64,000 nt of DNA from the NCBI RefSeq assembly GCF_905171765.1, contig NC_053392.1, forward strand, positions 345,542,995-345,606,994, written 5' to 3'. This document shows, one piece after another, positions 11,126 through 22,090 of this stretch. The notes beneath the pieces are model-generated. The model was not told the DNA's origin, searched no databases, and worked only from the letters and a program-made list of their open reading frames with translations. The first letter of the stretch is position 1. Each line of letters opens with the position of its first letter. The stretch comes from Bufo bufo. Its lineage: Eukaryota > Chordata > Amphibia > Anura > Bufonidae. A program made the position numbers and the translations under genes.

Positions 11126-11747
11126 TTGGCAGATGAGGGGGATGTCAGTTCATTGCTGCAGCCGGACACTTCCTCTGCCAGTCAGGAGAATGTCAGCTCC
11201 AATAAGCAGGGAACCAGGAGAGCAGGGCAGGCCAGACAGGTGCTGGTAGTGGGAGACACTATTATTAGAGGTACAGATAAGGCGATTTGTCACAAAGATC
11301 GGGATCGTCAAACGGTGTGTTGTCTTCCTGGCACTCGAGTTCGACACATTGCGGATCAGGTTGACAGATTACTGGGAGGGGCTGGAGAAGATCCAGCAGT
11401 CATGGGTCCATATCGGAACCAATGACAAAGTTAGAGGTAGGTGGAGCGTCCTTAAAAATGATTTTAGGGATCTAGGTCACAAGCTTGGGGCAAGGACCTC
11501 AAAGGTAGTGTTTTCAGAAATACTGCCTGTACCACGAGCCACACAAGAAAGGCAGCGGGAGAATAGGGAGATTAACAAGTGGCTCAGAAACTGGTGTAGG
11601 AAGGAGGGGTTTGGGTTCCTGGAGAACTGGGCCGACTTCTCTATCGGCTACAGGCTATATCATAGGGATGGGCTGCACCTCAATGGGGAAGGGGCAGCTG
11701 TTTTGGGGGAGAAAATGGCTAGAAGTTTGGAGGAGTGTTTAAACTAG
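11126..11747 (+). pseudogene. CR1 ORF1 with SGNH esterase-like domain
   Basis: ORF1 proteins of CR1 elements carry a GDSL/SGNH hydrolase domain of uncertain role in retrotransposition. Here the reading frame shows block I as VLVVGDTIIRGTD, where the nucleophilic Ser of GDS is Thr, then block III as IGTND in the next frame, and block V as RDGLHLNGEGAAVLG with the Asp and His still present. A frameshift near 11390-11400 separates the first 99 codons from the remaining 110. Upstream, 10810-10920 contains CTSC and CSKC pairs suggestive of the zinc-finger part of ORF1, but in broken frames. It ends at a TAG at 11745. Confidence 0.82.
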
Positions 11748-11892
11748 GGACTTGGGGGGGGGGGGGATTACGTTATAGGAAGGGAAGATAGAGACCTGGG
11801 GCAAGGTAATGGTACTGGAGGAGGAATGGAAGGAGTGACTAGAACAGTTCAGAAGGTAAGGTGTAGGGTAAAAAAATATACATAAACCTCTA

Positions 11893-12354
11893 AATTGTAT
11901 GTACACTAATGCCAGAAGCCTGACTAATAAAACTGGTGAACTGGAATTAGTGATGTGAGAGGAGGACTATGACATAGTGGGAATAACTGAGACATGGCTG
12001 GATGATAGCTATGACTGGGCAGTTAATGTACAAGGTTACAGTCTGTTTAGAAAGGATCGTCAAAACCGGAGAGGGGGAGGGGTCTGCCTTTATATAAAGT
12101 CCTGTCTAAAGCCCACAGTCCGAGAAGATATAAGTGAGGGACATGAACATGTGGAGTCACTATGGGTAGAGATACATGGAGCTAAAAACAACAATAAATT
12201 ACTAATAGGAGTTTACTATAAACCACCTAATATACCAGAGTCCACAGAAAATCTACTACTAAACGAGATAGACGAGGCGGCAAATCATAATGAGGTGGTT
12301 ATTATGGGGGACTTCAAGTACCCAGATATAGACTGGAACCTGTACATCTCATAA
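11893..12354 (+). pseudogene. CR1 ORF2 endonuclease fragment
   Basis: This is the N-terminus of a LINE ORF2, the apurinic-type endonuclease that nicks the target DNA. Visible motifs are YTNARSLTNK, then DIVGITETWL (with the catalytic Glu of TET), GGGVCLYI, LLIGVYYKPP and VVIMGDFKYPDIDW (the GDFN block with Asn replaced by Lys). There is a stop at 11956 after ELELVM and another at 12352. Frame-shifted sequence RFLAITKDNYLSQLV continues to 12410, after which a MITE half is inserted. No RT domain follows. Confidence 0.85.
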
Positions 12355-12432
12355 AGAAAACAGGTTCTTGGCAATAACCAAAGACAATTACCTTTCCCAA
12401 CTGGTTTAGGTCCCCACTGGACTTAGTATTAA

Positions 12433-12711
12433 AGGGATTCTGTCACCTCGTTTTCGGTTATAGAGCTGCGGACATGCACAGCTAGATCGCCGCTAGCATG
12501 TCCACAATATACCTGTACTATAGGGCTGTGTCCTTTTATTTTGTTTAAAAAATGATTTTAGAGATATGTAAATGAGCCTTGTAAGGAGCCCAAGGGCTGT
12601 ACGAACCTTCCTGGTGCCCAGCCACGCCCCCCCGTAAAGAAGCCCAGCACCGCCTATGTCCTCCGAATCACCTCCTTTCGTCACAGTTAGATTGCTGTAA
12701 TCTCGCGATGC
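12433..12711. mobile_element. Left half of a TTAA-type MITE
   Basis: It starts after TTAA at 12429-12432 with AGGGATTCTGTCACCTCG and carries the block CTAGATCGCCGCTAGCA. It matches the left half of the element at 47434-48077 in order (ATTTACAT region, GCCCAGCACCGCC, CTCCGAATC, TAATCTCGCGATGC) and stops at about the centre of that element. The right half is absent. Confidence 0.75.
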
Positions 12712-13127
12712 TAAATTTAGCCAAATAAGAGAGGTCATAGGCCTAACTAACTGGGAAAATGGGATATTTTTAAAAGCATCCTAAAATCTAATTGTGAGAG
12801 GTACATACCTGATGGGAATAAAAGGTTAAGGAACAAAAAAAAAAAAAAGTGGATAAATAGAACTGTAAAGAAAGCAATAAATGACGCATTAAAAAACTAG
12901 AAGGAAATAAATAGAATATGTATCTACTGAATTATACTGATGGCATACAATTCAGTCAGGCAGAGACACACAGCATTATAAATCATTATAACGCTGTGCA
13001 GTCCTGTAAAAGGAACAGTGACCATAACCGGAAATCACGCTGCCACATGGAGCTTTGTTTTCCACGGTGGGTATGCTGATCTGAAGTTAGCCTTATACAC
13101 TGATGAATATAGCACCCTCACGCTATT

Positions 13128-13380
13128 TCACTTAAAGAGGACCTCACCACAAAATGCAGTGCAATCTGCAGGCAGCATGTTATAGAGCAGGAGACTAAGC
13201 AGACTGATATACAGTTTCAGAGGAAAAGTATCAGTAAAACTTGCACCAAACACAGCTACTACTTCGAACAGCTGATCGGCGGGAGTCCCGGGGGTTGGAG
13301 TTCTGCAGATTTGATATTGTTGCCCTATCCTGAGGAGATAGGTCATCAATATATTTTGCACTGTACAATTCCTTTAATAC
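13128..13380. repeat. Interspersed repeat fragment
   Basis: This contains the same words as 2160-2680 (GATCGGCGGGAGTCCCGGGGGTTGG, GATTTGATATTGTTG, GATAGGTCATCAATAT) and has TTAAAGAGGACCT at its start and AATTCCTTTAA at its end, so it may be another TTAA-flanked non-autonomous element. A duplicated CCTTTAATACAAAAATTT follows directly at 13372-13404. Confidence 0.55.
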
Positions 13381-13404
13381 AAAAATTTCCTTTAATACAA
13401 AAAT

Positions 13405-16179
13405 TTGTCAGAAATCTGGGGAGTTCTGCTTTATGTTCCGCGTTGCCCAGGAGTGTTTGAGCCATGCATACTGGTAAAGTGGGTAGGGCAGGGCGGCCCA
13501 TACTAAGTTTTACTGTGGGGCCCTATGAAATCTGTATGTGCCTGTGTCATGATCCCTACTCAATAGGTCACGTCACTGGGGTGACTTATACTAGTGAGCT
13601 CATCAAGTTACCACAGAAATTCCCACCCACCTATTCTAGATGACGGAATTATGCTAACTTACTCCCCTAGATTCTAACACCCCAATATTTTCTATCACAA
13701 TAGCTGCCACCACCTATACTATAAGTCAATAGGGGCCTATACTCAGATATTCTCTCAACCCAAATTTAACACAGTAACACAGTATATCTATATGGGACCT
13801 TAAATCCTCTGAAACATTACTGGTAACGTTATTCCCTCCGAAAGAGCAAGTTCTATAAGAACACAAGGAAGGGACTTATCAATTTTTAAATTTAATACAC
13901 AATAGTGCAGTGCAATACAAAAAGAAAGTGTCAGATAAAAAATAAAAATATACATACAATAACAATGTAGTAAAACAGATAAATAAAAGGGGTAAAATAC
14001 TGAATATTGACTTACTGAGATGCAGCAGTTATATTCCGGTTGTGGGGACAGCTGAAGATATGGGCAGTCACTCCAAACGATGTGGATCCCCAAAATCACT
14101 GAGTATTACCTGTTGCCTCCTTTCGGTCCGGCCTTCTGGCACATCTGATATTCAGGTTTCTGCCCCACCTTCCCAGAAGACTGACTGAGGTGGAAATATG
14201 AATCACGGCGATTCCCCGCTGTATGACAGGGACTGCGTGTACAGGTATAATCACATAATCTGAGTCGCTTCGTCCCGGTCATACAGACACCAAATGTGAT
14301 TGAGTTATGAATTCCAGAAGGCCAGATCCTGAATACTGAGAAATGCCTCCTGTCCAGTATGGCGCGCATAGACTCTGCCCGAAGCCCATGTCAAGCTGAA
14401 CACAATTATTAGGGTTCTGAGGCTGGGGGTGCCATGAGGTCGGAGTTATGGCTTCTGATATTATTTCATTCATCTACTGAATGGGTTAGACCACCCACTG
14501 GTCTAGCAGCTAACATGTCTAGGGTGGCTGTGCATTTTAAGTATCCCCCTCCCAGGTCTTTATTAGGATGCCCAAATGGTTTGAAATTAGCAGGCCTGTG
14601 CTGAATGGGGGCTTCCTCTGAGAATGTGGAGCTTCTCACCTAGTCTTCAGATGGGCTGGCATCTAGAGGCACCATTTGCTTAATAGATCAATTAGCCACT
14701 GCTATACAATTAGCTATTGATAATTTAGGTTTAGGAGAATATGAGATCTATCCATCTGTTTATCTATCTGTCTATTCACCTCAGATTTCGTTACAGGCTG
14801 TGTTAGGTATTACTTCTTTGGGTGTTTTATAGAATTGTAAACCATTTGAAAACCCTTTTATATGGCTAGACAATCCCTTTAATAATAAGTCATCATTTTT
14901 AATATATGAAATTAGTTTAGAATTGTAATTTTTTTTGCTGTGTTTTCTTCTATGCACATTCTGTATTCCCTTCTAGCACTATGTTAAAATCCAGTCTGTC
15001 TCAAAAAATAAAAAATATCCAGAAATTCTAATTTTTAAAGAATATAGCACACTCTTGTGGCCGCTTGTTTTATTTTTCTTGGATCTTGGAAGACTTATTT
15101 TTTTTTTACACAAAAATGTTTTTCTTGTGCATTATGAAAAAGTGTTCAAATATTAATTTTGTAGCTGTAAAATATGATCTAAAAGCAAATAGCATTAAAG
15201 ATATCCTGTTACCACTTTTTAGCCTATAAAATAAACATATTCAGAAGGTAGGTCAAGAGATCCTCTGAATAATTCTAGGGTTCATTTTTATAAATTTTAT
15301 AAAAATCCACCAATTATTGCACAGCAGGAACCCCTCTGGCTTCTGCTGCGGTTTTTCATTATGAATGCGGTGGACCCACTCGCAGTCTATCCCCATTGAA
15401 TGGAACTAAACAGTGAGCAAACGTGCTGTAAACCAGGGCTGCATAATATCCCTTACAGCCTCCCATTGAAAACAATGGGAAGTAAAGTCAACGTGGCCAC
15501 CAGCGGCCTTTTGGCTTAGAATGCACACCAAATTCCACTGACAAAAACTCTGTGTGAACGGGACCTAAGAGATCAGTACCCCACTTTTTCTGATGCCAGT
15601 GCAAATTCTGCCGGATTGTGTCCCATGTCAGATGTCACCTATGTGAAGCAAAAACTGTTCCTTTCAAAATGCTCCAAAATGCATTCCGTTCTGTTTAGTT
15701 GCGTTCCCATACCGGAGATAATATAATTTTATAATAGATTATATTTATATTTTATAATAAACATTTTTAAGTCACTTAAGGGATCACTGAGCTTTTAAAA
15801 GTGGCGAGAAGCCTAAAAAGTCACAAATTATGGCACACATATGGCATGCGCCATAAGGTGCGACAGTAGTGGTGTAATTAGCTTAATAAATGTACCTCAA
15901 TAAAAGACCCGAATGGTACAACTTTTTCTGTGTTATTAGCTTAGATTGTGTTTGTATATATCAGGGCTTTCCGAGATTTTTATACCGTTTTTTTTTTTAA
16001 CCCTTTTAAATAACAAACCACATTTTATTAGTAATCAGTGGAGAAACCCAGGTCATTTTAAAGGGCTCACTTACTTTTACTAGCAACTGTGTGTGGTTGT
16101 CTATATCATGCAGGCCATATGGGAGCCATGCAACAAAAAAGTCCAAATGGATCCAGCGAGTCATTTAAAAAAATGTATA
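13405..16179. other. Intron with unassigned repeats
   Basis: 13500-14580 reads like an interspersed repeat (CATGATCCCTACTCAATAGG start) but I cannot name it; its ORFs show no recognisable domain. At about 15340-15570 the words CCCATTGAATGG, CCCATTGAAAACAATGGG and GTGTGAACGGGACCTAAG suggest the right half of a TTA/TAA-type MITE. The rest is A/T-rich intron. Confidence 0.4.
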
Positions 16180-16204
16180 AACAAGTAATCCTCCTGCATA
16201 AAAT

Positions 16205-16246
16205 CAACGAGTTTCAACCATAAGACAGGTCTTCTTCATGGATTGA
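16205..16246 (-). ncRNA. Degenerate hammerhead-ribozyme-like motif
   Basis: On the - strand the order is ATGAAGA, a short stem AGACC...GGTT, then GAAAC and ACTCGTTGA. It resembles the CUGANGA-stem II-GAAA core of hammerheads described in Penelope-like terminal repeats, but the first C of the core is A. It lies downstream of the endonuclease region, where a terminal repeat is expected. Probably inactive. Confidence 0.45.
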
Positions 16247-16337
16247 CAGTAGAGATTATTCAGATACAGCGATGTAACAGCTTTTTAAGCAAAAAGGGAG
16301 AAATGAAATCAATTGAAAATGTTAAGGAAAATGGTTA

Positions 16338-17302
16338 GGCCCCTTTCACACGGGCGAGTATTCCGCGCGGGTGCAATGCGTGAGTTGAACGCATTGCACC
16401 CGCAATTAATCCTGACCCATTAATTTCTATGGGGCTGTGCACATGAGCTGTGATTTTCACGCATCACTTGTGCGTTGCGTGAAAATCGCAGCATGCTCTA
16501 TATTCTGCGTTTTTCACGCAACGCAGGCCCCATAGAAGTGAATGGGGCCGCGTGAAAATCGCAAGCATCCGCAAGCATGTGCGGATGCGGTGTGATTTTC
16601 ACGCATGGTTGCTAGGTGACGATCGGGCTGGGGACCCGATCTGTATTATTTTCCCTTATAACATGGTTATAAGGGAAAATAATAGCATTCTGAATACAGA
16701 ATGCAAAGTAAAATAGTGATGGAGGGGTTAAAAATAAAATAAAATTAACTCACCGAGTCCACTTGATCGCGTAGTTGCGGATCTCTGTCTTCTTCTGTAA
16801 TGTTGAGCTGCCAGCTAAGGACCTGTGGTGATGTCACATCATATGATCCAATCACATGATCCCTCACCATGGTGATGAACCATGTGATTGGACCATGTGA
16901 TGAGCACAGTGATGTCATCAGAGGTCCTATTCCTGTGCACAGCAAAGAAGAAGACAGAAGAGATACCGGCTGCACGATCAAGTGGATTAAGTTGAGTTTA
17001 ATTATTTTTTCTTTTTTTTAACCCCTCCAGCCCTATTGTACTATGCATTCTGTATTCAGAATGCTATTATTTTCCCTTATAACCATGTTATAAGGGAAAA
17101 TAATACAATCTACAGAACACCTAACCCAAACCCGAACTTCTGTGAAGAAGTTCAGGTCTGGGTACCAAACATGCCAATTTTTCTCACGCGCGTGCAAAAC
17201 GCATTACAATGTTTTGCACTCGTGCGGAAAAATCGCGCATTTTCCCGCAACGCACCAGCATCTTATCCGGGCAAAAAACATGACGCCCGTGTGAAAGAGG
17301 TC
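16338..17302. mobile_element. TTA-flanked MITE, GGCCCCTTTCACACGGGCG termini
   Basis: The left end GGCCCCTTTCACACGGGCGA pairs with TGACGCCCGTGTGAAAGAGG at the right, flanked by TTA (16335-16337 and 17303-17305). The arms hold AACGCATTGCACCCGC-type palindromes, CCCTTATAACATGGTTATAAGGG (16653-16675) and TGATCCAATCACATGATCC palindromes at the centre. The element at 20445-21743 is the same family. Confidence 0.9.
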
Positions 17303-17489
17303 TTAGGGTAAAATGTAGATAATATTAACTCTTGATGTACATGCCTGTGGCTGAAAACTGACTTGTACTAAAAAATATATATGAGTAAATAATATAATGA
17401 CACAATGTATAATAATGCAGGAAACAATCATATATTAATAATGTAATAAAATATCTGTATGATAATTCCTTCCATAAGGGTGAGCTATG

Positions 17490-18154
17490 TGTAAGGTAGA
17501 AATCCAGAAAGCTTCTCTCTCCAATAATAATTTTTTGAAACTGCCCTCTCGCTTGTATAATTTTACTTTCTCTATACCAATTAAACTGAGGGACGCAACC
17601 TTACTATTATGTTATTCCAAAACTGTTTAGATGCGCCAGAGATGTTACGATTTTTATTCCTGTTGGTGATGTCATTCAGATGCTCAAGAAGACGCACCTT
17701 CAGTTTTCTGGTTGTACTGCCTATGTGAGCTAAAATGCATAGTGTGCACATGATCATATATAGGATGCCTTCTGTGTTGCAATTTATGTAGCTTTTTATT
17801 TTGTATTTTGTTTCTCTTTGGGTGTGTGGGAATTGTTTGGTTGAGTGAACGTAAGAGCAGGTTTTGCAGGGATGATTCCCACAGGGATAAAATCCTAAAT
17901 TGGATAGCCATGTGAGCGATTTGGAATAATTAGTTTTTAAATCGCTAGGTTAGGGTTAGACACTCTAAATCCTTCTGATAATATGTAGTATAAATTTTCA
18001 TCTTCATAAAGTATTGGTATATATTTGTAAATTAAAGAGCGTACTTGATAAAAAAGAGGATTATATTGTAAAGTAAGTGTTGGTGTGAACTTGCTTTTAT
18101 TTTTGTTCCTGTTTTCATTATGTTCTTTGGTTAAGCTCATGTCGTGTTAACTTG
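17490..18154 (-). pseudogene. Penelope-type GIY-YIG endonuclease region
   Basis: This is the C-terminal part of a Penelope-like polyprotein. It starts on the - strand near 18140 with FTPTLTLQYNPLFYQVRSLI, then shows a cysteine-rich block around 17860 (CGNHPCKTC in one frame) and the endonuclease core MIMCTLCILAHIGSTTRKLK followed by VRLLEHLNDITN in shifting frames at 17760-17660. GSTTRKLKVRLLEH is the G-x-T-x-R...EH hallmark of the Penelope GIY-YIG nuclease. Several stops and frameshifts make it inactive. It ends around 17490 with a PLWKEL-type tail. Confidence 0.78.
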
Positions 18155-18157
18155 TTA

Positions 18158-18617
18158 AGGGTGCTTTCACACTAGCGTTTTTCTTTTCCGGCACTGAGTT
18201 CCGTCACAGGGGCTCTATACCGGAAATACCGGAAAAGAACTGATCAGGTATATCCCCATGCATTCTGAATGGAGAGAAATCCGTTCAGGATGCATCAGGA
18301 TGTCTTCAGTTCAGTCATTTTGACTGATCAGGCAAAAGATAAAACCGCAGCATGCTACGGTTTTATCTCCGGCGAAAAAAAACTGAAGACTTGCTGGAAT
18401 GCTGGATCCGCACTTCCGGTCTGCGCATGCGCAGACTGGTAAAAATGTGAAAAAAGATACAAGACGGATCCGTTCTTGCAATGCATTTGTGAGACGGATC
18501 CGCATCCGAATGCGTCTCACAAATGCTTTCAGTCACATCCAGATCGGCGGATGCGGCGGGCAGTTCCGACGACGGAACTGCCCCCCGGATCACACTGCCG
18601 CAAGTGTGAAAATAGCC
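18158..18617. mobile_element. TTA-flanked MITE, GGGTGCTTTCACACTAGCG
   Basis: Inverted termini (GCTTTCACACTAGCG / CGCAAGTGTGAAAATAGC) are flanked by TTA at 18155-18157 and 18618-18620. The interior has GGATCCGTTC and CGACGACGGAACTG words. It is inserted between the RT and endonuclease parts of the Penelope-like element. Confidence 0.88.
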
Positions 18618-18861
18618 TTAGACGGGCAGTGGCTTATTTTAGCATCCAGTTAGGGTAACCCCTGGCTGACAATCTATTGTGTATAGCTTTCTTTTCACTT
18701 TGGTAGTTTTTTTCTGTGCTGCAATTACGTTTGGCTCTGATTAATTCACCATTGGGAATAGCTTTCAAAGTATGTTTTGGGTGGAATGTACCTGCATGAA
18801 GAATTGTATTACCTGAGATGGGTTTTCTATATGTAGCTGTGATGATTTCCTGATTTGGTAT

Positions 18862-19891
18862 AGGCCTCATGCACACGACCGTTGTGTGCATCCGTGTCCG
18901 TTGTTCCGTTTTCTGTGATTTTCTGCGGACCCATTGACTTTCAATGGGTCCGTTGAGAACTCGGAAAATGCACCGTTGTTCATCCGCATCCGTGATCCGT
19001 GTTTCCTGTCCGTCCAAAAAATAAGACCTGTCCTATTTTTTTGACGGACAACGGTTCACGGACCCATTTAAGTCAATGGGTCAGTGAAAAAACACGGATG
19101 CACACAAAATTGTCACCCGCGTCACCCTTCGTGAAAACTCAGATCCGACGGTATATTCTAACACAGAGGCGTTCCCATAGTGATGGGAACGCTTCAAGTT
19201 AGAATATACTAAGAACTGTGTACATGACTGCCCCCTGCTGCCTGGCAGCACCCGATCTCTTACAGGGGGCTGTGATCCGCACAATTAACCTCTCAGGTGA
19301 GGAGGGGGCAGACCTGAGGGGTTAATTGTACGGATCACAGCCCCCTGTAAGAGATCGGGTGGTGCCAGGCAGCAGTCATGTACACAGTTCTTAGTATATT
19401 TTAACTTGAAGCGTCCCCATCACTATGGGAACGCCTCTGTGTTAGAATATACTGTCGGATCTGAGTTTTCACGATATAACTCAAATCCGATGGTATATTT
19501 TAACATAGAGGCGTTCCCATGGTGATGGGGACGCTTCAAGTTAAAATATACCATCGGATTGGAGAAAACTCTGATCCGATGGTATAATAGGGACGCCTGA
19601 CTTTACATTGAAAGTCAATGGGGGACGGATCCGTTTGCAATGGCACCATATTATGTCAACAGCAAACGGATCCGTCCCCATTGACTTGCATTGTAAATCA
19701 GGACGGATCCGTTTGGCTCTGCACGGCCAGGCGGACACCAAAACAACTTTTTTTTTTTACTTTCCTTCATGTCCGTGGATCCTCCAAAAATCAAGGAAGA
19801 CCCACGAAAGAAAAAACGGACACGGATCACGGAACTACAGAACCCGTTTTTGCGGACCGCAAAAAAAAAAAACGGTCGTGTGCATGAGGCC
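18862..19891. mobile_element. MITE with nested palindromes, GGCCTCATGCACACGACCG termini
   Basis: The left AGGCCTCATGCACACGACCG has its exact inverted counterpart (CGGTCGTGTGCATGAGGCCT) at the right end. The flanking triplets are TTA-like but not identical. A long inner palindrome covers about 19140-19470 and a second covers 19487-19558, both built from ATCCGA(C/T)GGTATAT units. It interrupts the Penelope RT. Confidence 0.88.
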
Positions 19892-20444
19892 TTACCCTGT
19901 AATTTTAGGTCTAAGAATGTAATTTAATATTCATTTACAGTATGGGTAAATGCAAGATTGTAGTTATTATTATTTAAATAGGATATAAAGGGGGGTACGG
20001 CAGACACATCTCCCTGCCAAACAAATAGCGGTTCATCGATGTATCTGCCGTGCCACCTAATATTATCAAAAAAATGATTATTTTCATTATAAATATACAT
20101 GGTCTACCAGTAAGCCATGGCTAAATTGGCCAGGGAAGTAGAGTATTTTGCACCCATAGGGACACCTGTTTTGTAGAAAAAAACTTTTTGTCAAACTGAA
20201 AAAAAAAAATTTTTATTAGAAAAACAGTAATTTCTAAAATAAAATGTATGCGATCCAATGAGTATTCACTATAAGCTCTCAAATAGAATTCCAGAGCTTC
20301 CATTATAAACTCATGTGGTAATGACGGATACAGAGCTGTTACATCACAGCTATGCCACCAGTTATTACAGTGCCAAATTCTAGGTTCCATATTGCGCAAT
20401 ACGTCTTTTGTGTCCTTTAAAAAGCCTGGTACTCTGCATACTAA

Positions 20445-21743
20445 GGCTGGTTTCACACGGGCGAGATTTCCGTGCGTGTGCAATGCGTGAGGTGAACGCA
20501 TTGCACACGCACTGAATCCGGACCCATTCATTTGTATGGGGCTGTTCACATGAGCGGTGATTTTCACGCATCACTTGTGCGTTGCGTGAAAATCGCAGCA
20601 AGCTCTATTTTGTGCGTTTTTCACGCAACGCAGGCCCCATTGAAGTGAATGGGGCTGCGTGAAAATCGAAAGCATCCGCAAGCAAGTGCGGATGCGGTGC
20701 GATTTTCACGCACGGTTGCTAGGAGACGATCGGGATGGGGACCCGATCATTATTATTTTCCCTTATAACATGGTTATAAGGGAAAATAATAGCATTCTTA
20801 ATACAGAATGCATAGTACAATAGAGCTGGGGGGGTTAAAAAAAAAAAAAAGATAATTTAACTCGCCTTAATCCACTTGTTTCCGCAGCCCGGCTTCTCTT
20901 CTGTCTTCATCTTTAGGGTACTTTCACACTTGCGGCAGGACGGATCCGACATGCTGTCCTATTTCGCCGTGCCCTTATTTCGCCTATAATGGGGACGGGG
21001 GCGGAGCTCCGGCGCAGCACGGCAGTGCACGGAGAAAGCCACCGGACTAAAAAACCTGACATGCAGTAATTTTAGTCCGGCGGCTTTCGCCGTGCTGCGC
21101 CGGAGCTCCGCCCCCGTCCCCATTATAGTCAATGGGGACGGAGCGGCGGCCCGGGGGCACGGCGAAATAGCCGCAGGACGGATCCGACATGGTGAACAGC
21201 ATGTCGGGTCCGTCCTGCCGCAAGTGTGAAACTAGCCTTACCTGTGCACAGGAAAAGGACCTGTGGTGACATCACTGCGCTCATCACATGGTCCGTCACA
21301 TGATCCATCACCATGGTAAAAAAAGATCATGTGATGGACCATGTGATGAGCGCAGTGACGTCATCAAAGGACCTATTCCTCAAAGAAGAAAACAGAAGAG
21401 AAGCCGGGCTGCGCGAACAAGTGGATTAAGGTGAGTTAAATTATTAAAAAAAATTTTACCCCCTCCAGCCCTATTGTACTATGCATTCTGTATTCAGAAT
21501 GCTATTATTTTCCCTTTATTAACTATGTTATAAGGGAAAATAATACAATCTACACAACACCGATCCCAAACCCGAACTTCTGTGAAGAAGTTCGGGTCTG
21601 GGTACCAAACATGCCGATTTTTCTCACGCGCGTGCAAAACGCATTACAATTGTTTTGCACTCGCGCGGAAAAATCGTGCATTTTCCCGAGACGCACCCGC
21701 ATCTTATCCGGGCCAAAAACATGACGCCCGTGTAAAAGAGGCC
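20445..21743. mobile_element. TAA-flanked MITE, GGCTGGTTTCACACGGGCG
   Basis: Termini GGTTTCACACGGGCGAG / ACGCCCGTGTAAAAGAGGCC are flanked by TAA (20442-20444, 21744-21746). It is the same family as 16338-17302, sharing GCGATTTTCACGCA, GTTATAAGGGAAAATAATA and GTTCGGGTCTGGGTACCAAAC. A second MITE is inserted in it at 20916-21237. Confidence 0.9.
20916..21237. mobile_element. TTA-flanked MITE nested within another MITE
   Basis: Termini GGGTACTTTCACACTTGCGG / GCCGCAAGTGTGAAACTAGCC are flanked by TTA (20913-20915, 21238-21240). The interior is a strong palindrome around TTTAGTCCGGYGGCTTT with GCTCCGGCGCAGCACGGC arms. Its insertion postdates that of its host MITE, which itself postdates the Penelope copy. 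Confidence 0.9.
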
Positions 21744-22090
21744 TAAGGGTTGTAGTAAATTGTCTAACCAGGCTCCCAGATTTTCACAAAGGGTACCCAC
21801 ACCTGAGACAATAAGTCTCAGTGGGGGAGGTGAGATAACATGTTAATGCCTGATGAAGGGTCCGAAATAATAAAAACTTCCTGAATCTGAACTGTATCCT
21901 GACTGTCATCTGGAGGTAGCATTGCACTTTGAAATCCCCGTTCTCCTTCTCCATACTGGTTGTTCCATATGAGCATCTCCAGTAACATTTCCTGAAACTG
22001 CATTTTTTATAATAAAAGCTTGATTTTGCATTGACTTACAGTATATGCTATCAGACTGCTGCTTCTCATAAAGGTAGGACACTGATAGGG

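Larger units (their letters stand above)
10585..12920 (+). mobile_element. CR1-type LINE, 3' truncated and interrupted
   Basis: A 5' UTR-like segment, an ORF1 with an SGNH/GDSL esterase domain, and an AP-endonuclease start of ORF2 occur in order on the + strand. The combination of esterase ORF1 with APE endonuclease is typical of CR1/L2 LINEs. Half a TTAA-type MITE is inserted at 12433. After it, short blocks such as LTNWENGIFLK at 12740-12780 fit the later endonuclease-RT linker of CR1. No reverse-transcriptase catalytic core is left. Confidence 0.8.
18621..21990 (-). pseudogene. Penelope-type reverse transcriptase, three pieces
   Basis: Piece 1 (about 21990-21747) reads LIVSGVGTLCENLGAWLDN, the palm entry of Penelope RT. 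Piece 2 (20441-19897) reads GFLKDTKDVLRNM, then DVTALYPSLPHEF with a catalytic Asp, then VPMGAKYSTSLANLAMAYW and WHGRYIDEPLFVWQGD. The catalytic box expected as YxDD is YIDE here, so its second Asp is replaced by Glu. It continues with LNNNNYNLAFTHTVNEY and FLDLKLQG. Piece 3 (18861-18621) reads TATYRKPISGNTILHAGTFH and ELIRAKRNCSTE...RLSARGYPNWMLK, the thumb-connector of this family. Stops and frameshifts occur in piece 2. Pieces are separated only by MITEs. Confidence 0.85.
16180..22090 (-). mobile_element. Penelope-like retroelement, interrupted by MITEs
   Basis: On the - strand, reverse-transcriptase pieces (21990-21747, 20441-19897, 18861-18621) are followed by a GIY-YIG endonuclease region (18154-17490) and then a terminal region with a hammerhead-like motif (16246-16205). 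RT plus GIY-YIG in this order defines Penelope-like elements. Four MITEs (20445-21743, 18862-19891, 18158-18617, 16338-17302) sit inside, and removing them restores the order of protein motifs. The 5' limit is uncertain. Confidence 0.85.

Noticed and set aside
21848..21870. CTGATGA...CCGAAA on the + strand, hammerhead-like
   Set aside because: The opposite strand here is Penelope RT coding sequence, so the match is probably coincidental; the likely ribozyme sites are elsewhere.
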